A DNA stretch of 64,000 nucleotides. It comes from Branchinecta lynchi (Eukaryota; Arthropoda; Branchiopoda; Anostraca; Branchinectidae). Position numbers and translations under genes: made by a program. Where the stretch lies: NCBI GenBank assembly GCA_023053575.1, contig JAKZAP010000018.1, positions 10,416,001 through 10,480,000 on the forward strand. The letters run 5' to 3'. Of the stretch, positions 60,088-64,000 are shown piece by piece. Every line of letters starts with the position of its first letter. The stretch's first letter is position 1. The notes beneath the pieces were generated by a model. It was not told where the DNA came from. It did not search any database and saw only the letters and a program-made list of their open reading frames with translations.

Positions 60088-60395
60088 TATGATATGATAT
60101 GATATATATTACCTTAAAAGCCCAAGGGCCATGGCAATACAAACAAAAGGAAAACACAGTAACGAACTTATTATATTAACCACTAAAACTACACACAATG
60201 ATCTCTATGAATCATTGACAGCTTGAGGAATCTACTCACTTTCTTTATAGTAGCATAACACTGACTCTTAAACATTTGCTCCATCCATTCCTGATCACAC
60301 TCATTTTCTCCAAATATTTCACTTCTCAAATCATTCAATTCCCTACATTCACACATAAGATGTCGCACACACTCATTCATATTCCACCGAAGTCA
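60088..60395 (-). pseudogene. Non-LTR retrotransposon ORF2 3' fragment, related to the 13.7 kb element
   Basis: Minus-strand frame ECVRHLMCECRELNDLRSEI then QEWMEQMFKSQCYATIKKVS. It is similar to the end of ORF2 at 13,878 (SVDHFMSYCQELNDLRLEQL, EEWLNGLMGGRSFTTIKNLA). The zinc-knuckle H-X4-C is kept. The 3' UTR has ATGGCCCTTGGGCTTTTAAG and a (GATAT)n tail at 60,088-60,107. It is truncated at its 5' end. Confidence 0.8.
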
Positions 60396-60767
60396 TCTTT
60401 AATAACGCTTTCCGTTTTTATTTTATTTTGTGTTACTGATACTTGCACTTTTTCCCACACTTTCACAATTCCCGCCGAAGCATTGAACTTTCCGCGGAAG
60501 TTTCCTACTTTACCTAGTAGAATCACTTTCTGGGAAAGCTGCTTCGGTTTTCAATGCGCGAAAACCGGGTGGAAGGTTCGGCAACTTCCCGGAGTAGCGC
60601 GAAAACCATTGGAAAGTGATTCCGACTTTGCTTTCGAGCTCGCGAAAACCCTCCTCGGATGTCAATGAGAAACTTGCTGTCTGCTATTTCTGGGACTCCG
60701 CTGAACTTATTTTGCAGCCAGGCAGATAGCAGCGTTCTCAATTTTCCGTCGTTCGCGATTTTACAGA
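60396..60767. other. Unassigned stretch
   Basis: Contains inverted words such as AAGTGATTCCGACTTTGCTT and CCGCGGAAGTTTCC without a clear element. The overlapping open frames have no known domain. Confidence 0.3.
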
Positions 60768-60768
60768 A

Positions 60769-61925
60769 GGAACAAGACCAAAGGTGTCGATGGGATCCCA
60801 AAAATCTAATATTTGATTCAGACAATCGAGTCTTGTCTTCACCAGATCCAGTCTTGGACAGGCTAATCATCAGAGAAAACCAAGTTCAGATATACCTCTA
60901 TAAGCCATATCTATTTTGACGATACTGACCGAGACTTCCTGCCGATTTCCGAGTGAACTACTAGTCCAGCAAACAAAAAATACAGAAGCAAAACCAGCGT
61001 ATAATCTAATCAACTTTGAATAAAAGTTTGACTTAAAAAAAAATCCGGTTACAACCGGATTCCGGAATAATTATATGTCCGCGTAAAAAACCATTGTCAT
61101 AAATCGACTCAGCCTCTCTTCTTACCCCTTAATCTGTCATCTAATCGAACTTTTGCTTTTAACAAATTTTCCAGTTTTTGGCCGGATTCCGGGCAAACTA
61201 GTTGTCCAGCGAGAAAATGATTTTGACCATCGTGTTCGGCATGTCTTTTTACCATATCAAACATTTAATCAACTTCAGATTAAACTTTTACTTTTAGCCA
61301 ACTTTCTGGTTTTCGCCGGATTCCGGGCGAACTACATGTCCGGGTAGAAAACTGTTTTCACATAAGTGTTCAACATGTCTTCTTGCCCTAAATCGAACAT
61401 CTAATCAACTCGAAATAAAACTTCTTATTTTAACAAACTTTCCGGTTTCGGCCGGATTCCGGGCGAACTACTTCTCCGTCGAGAAAATGGTTTTCACCAT
61501 CGTCTTCAGCATGTCTTCCTACCCCTAAATCGAACATCTAATCAACTTCAATTAAAACTTTTACTGTTAACAAACTTTCCGGTTTTGGCCGGATTCCGGG
61601 CGAACTACTCGTCCGATGACAAAATAGTTTTCACCATCGTGCTCAGCATGTCTTCTTACCCCATAATCGACTATCACATTAGCTGTTTCAAAACATTTTG
61701 TTTGTCCCTTAATTTGAACCCCCTCCCCCACCCCTAAATGTAGGGCTACAAAGCCCATCTACGAACTTGACTGGTCCGACGACCCAGCGATCCTCACACC
61801 AAGTTTCATCAAAATATCTCATTCCCTTCGAGAGTTATCGTGCTTACAGACGGACAGACGGACAACTTTTGCGATGTCATAGGTATCCCTCCACTTACGT
61901 TTTGGGATCCCAAAAACCGTGTCCC
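60769..61925 (+). mobile_element. Family A element, full length
   Basis: 5' end ACAAGACCAAAGGTGTCGAT then GGGATCCCAAAAATC. About five core monomers carry CCGGATTCCGGGCGAACTAC and CATCTAATCAACT. Then come CCCCACCCCTAAATG, the AAGTTTCATC box, a GACGGAC tract, and the terminal palindrome TTTTGGGATCCCAAAA at 61,910-61,925. It serves as the reference copy of the family in plus orientation. Confidence 0.88.
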
Positions 61926-62955
61926 CGATGGAATTCAAGTTGCGCATTTAACTGCGGATTTGGTCTTGCCTGGACGCTATCCGTATTCTGTACGTTACTA
62001 CGAGAACCTAATGTGAGAACAATTAGTAAGTGTCTCGAATACAGGATACAAAAATAAGCTGTTTTTTTTGTCAAAATATAAGAATGTCAAAACGTTCTCC
62101 AGTTCGGTATCTCGATGAAACGTTTGGTCTTGATTTGAGTTGGCTCGTTGAAAGTATACTTTCAGGAAAAGCGAATTGTCAACTTCAGCTGAATCTTCAT
62201 GAGAATGAAATGATGGAAGTTGGGTGGTTTGACAATAGGAACTGAGCGAGTTGAAACTCGACTTTTCCAGTCTGGAAATGGCAGGATGGCCATCGAAAGT
62301 TCAGAGCATCCATGGGGAGTATTCCCCTTGACCCGGTTCTTATGATGACAATCGAGTTGTTAAGCGCCGATGACTCTAACTTCGGTTTTGATATAAGTTG
62401 TATTCCTTTGCCAGGTTGGGTCCCTTTCGGGTTGTCCAGTCTCGATTTTGTTGCACAACAAGTTCCCAGTGCCGCGGTGTCGGCAACCGCCTAACTTATG
62501 GCCGGCATCATTGGTTTCGGCCGGTACTCGGGTCGGTGCCGGGAAAGGGGGTCCAGCAAGTGCCGGGGAGTGGGTAACCCCTCGGCCATTTTGTGTTCAA
62601 GACACAAGCTTTCAGCTCCGTGGCGATGAAAGCTGGCTGACGACTTTGATGCATGAGTCGTGGTCTTTGGGAAACGGCGTAGAGATTTGGAGCCAAAAAA
62701 ACCTTACCTTTTCCCGTGACATCAGAAATCCAAGACTGTTCCTCTGAAATCGCTTCGTGGAAAATCGAGGTGCCCGCTACCTAGCGTTCAGACTTTGTCC
62801 AACTTGAAACAATCAAAGTGACAGTAAACATAAAAAAAATGTAAACACATCAAGAAGATTTGTAAACAGCTCAGGACAGGTGCAGTTTGCCAGAAGGGAT
62901 CGTCGGTATGTCATCACACAGTAAAATGTCTCTCCTACATCGGACTTTTCGGAGA
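61926..62955. other. Unassigned stretch
   Basis: Plus-strand frames at 62,030-62,245 and 62,312-62,747 are open but carry no motif I recognise. The PTGES2 C-terminal block was looked for here and not found. Confidence 0.3.
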
Positions 62956-62959
62956 TTTT

Positions 62960-63040
62960 TATTCCGAATCCGGAGAGTTATAATCCGAATTAGGAGAGTT
63001 AAAATCGGAATCCGGAGAGTTAAAATCCGACCGAGGATTA
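62960..63040 (+). repeat. Short minisatellite, CCGGAGAGTTAAAATCCGA-type units
   Basis: About four units of roughly 21 bp built on AATCCGGAGAGTTAAAATC with small changes. The minus-strand translation is the repetitive RILTLRIPILTLLIR. Confidence 0.75.
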
Positions 63041-63234
63041 AAACGCTAAAATGCAAAATACATATTAGTTATCTGAACGCGCAGAGTTTTCAACAGGACA
63101 CTCTAACCGCGTGGAAGCGCTAATTATCGCGACTCACGGAGAATTTGGGAGTTTTCCATCTTTCCACTGTTACAGTCTTAGTCAGAAACCTCCTGTAGGT
63201 TCGAGGCGCAACTTCTAGGTACTCCGCCATTTCT

Positions 63235-64000
63235 TTTTGGGATCCCAAAACGTAAGTGGAGGGATACCTATGACATCGCAAAAGTTGTCCGTCCGTCTGT
63301 AAGCACGATAACTCTCGAAGGGAACGAGATATTTTGATGAAACTTGGTGTGAGGGTTCGTTGGGTTGTCGGACCAGTCAAGTTCGTAGATGGGCTTTGTA
63401 GCTCTACATTTAGGGGTGGGGGAGGGGATTCAAATTAAGGGACAAACAAAATATTTTGAAACAGCTAATGTGATAGTCGATTACGGGGTAAAAAGACATA
63501 GTGAACACGATGGTGAAAACTATTTTGTCATCGGACAAGTAGTTCGCCCGGAATCCGGCCAGAACCGGAAAGTTTGTTGAAAGTAAAAGTTTTACTTGAA
63601 GTTGATTAGATGTTCGATTTAGGGGTAGGAAGACATGCTGAAGACGATGGTGAAAATTATTTTCTCGACGGACAAGTATTTCGCCCGGAATCCGGCCCAA
63701 ACCGGAAAGTTTGTTGAAAGTAATAGTTTTATTTGAAATTGATTAGAGGTTCGATTTAGGGGTAGGAAGACATGCTGAAGACGATGGTGAAAACTATTTT
63801 CTCGACAGACAAGTATTTCGCCCGGAATCCGGCCCAAACCGGAAAGTTTGTTGAAAGTAAAAGTTTTATTTGAAGTTGATTAGATGTTCGATTTAGAGGT
63901 AGGAAGACATGCTGAAGACGATGGTGAAAACTATTTTCTCGACGGACAAGTATTTCGACCGGAATCCGGCCCAAACCGGAAAGTTTGTCAAAATAAAAAG
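63235..64000 (-). mobile_element. Family A element, runs off the window end
   Basis: Terminal palindrome TTTTGGGATCCCAAAA at 63,235-63,250, GACGGACGGAC complement, GGGGGAGGGG box, and then core monomers with CCCGGAATCCGG-type starts at 63,547, 63,685, 63,821 and 63,958 (spacing 136-138). The 5' end lies beyond 64,000. Confidence 0.85.

Noticed and set aside
62030..62747. Candidate for the missing PTGES2 C-terminal exon
   Set aside because: None of the frames contains the conserved PNLADLAVYG block or a suitable phase-2 acceptor followed by family-like sequence.

Overview
The window is eukaryotic, most likely from an invertebrate animal. It carries one spliced nuclear gene with GT-AG introns of 1.3 to 12.2 kb, an apparently intact non-LTR retrotransposon, and dense short inverted-repeat elements and tandem-repeat elements. 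There is no bacterial operon layout, rRNA, tRNA or CRISPR that I can support. I cannot name the species; an arthropod or a related invertebrate is a guess.

Layout. 1-13.7 kb is repeats only: foldback and hAT-like miniature elements, then several copies of two related tandem-core families that I call A (ends in the palindrome TTTTGGGATCCCAAAA, core monomer about 137 bp) and C (ends in a TATGGCACTTG hairpin, core monomer about 281 bp). 13.73-18.5 kb holds a non-LTR retrotransposon on the minus strand. Its ORF1 and its endonuclease/reverse transcriptase ORF2 lie in the same frame, separated by a single TAG. 18.9-28.9 kb is again repeats, including a 4.4 kb inverted-repeat element (23,296-27,674) with an A and a C element nested inside it. 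28,992-56,275 holds six exons on the plus strand coding for prostaglandin E synthase 2 (PTGES2, membrane-associated, glutaredoxin-like CPFC active site). About 80 C-terminal codons are missing and probably lie beyond the window. All five complete introns contain transposon debris. 56.3-64 kb holds further A-family copies, a retrotransposon 3' fragment and unassigned sequence.

How it fits together. The only host gene I can defend is PTGES2; everything else I recognise is mobile DNA. The most interesting pattern is that families A and C share one architecture. Both have a 5' end ACAAGA, a subterminal word repeated inverted in a 3' hairpin, a GACGGAC-rich tract, AAGTTTCATC boxes at 135-146 bp spacing, and an A-run at the 3' end. 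This looks like a superfamily of non-autonomous elements resembling Helentron-associated/pearl-type elements with tandem cores. Other notable points are the in-frame ORF1-TAG-ORF2 arrangement, a nested pair of foldback elements each with a clean 8-bp target duplication inside PTGES2 intron 1, several TA-flanked miniature families sharing one terminal sequence, and a hammerhead-ribozyme-like core in one dispersed repeat. All homology statements come from reading the sequence and from memory of family motifs; no database search was run.
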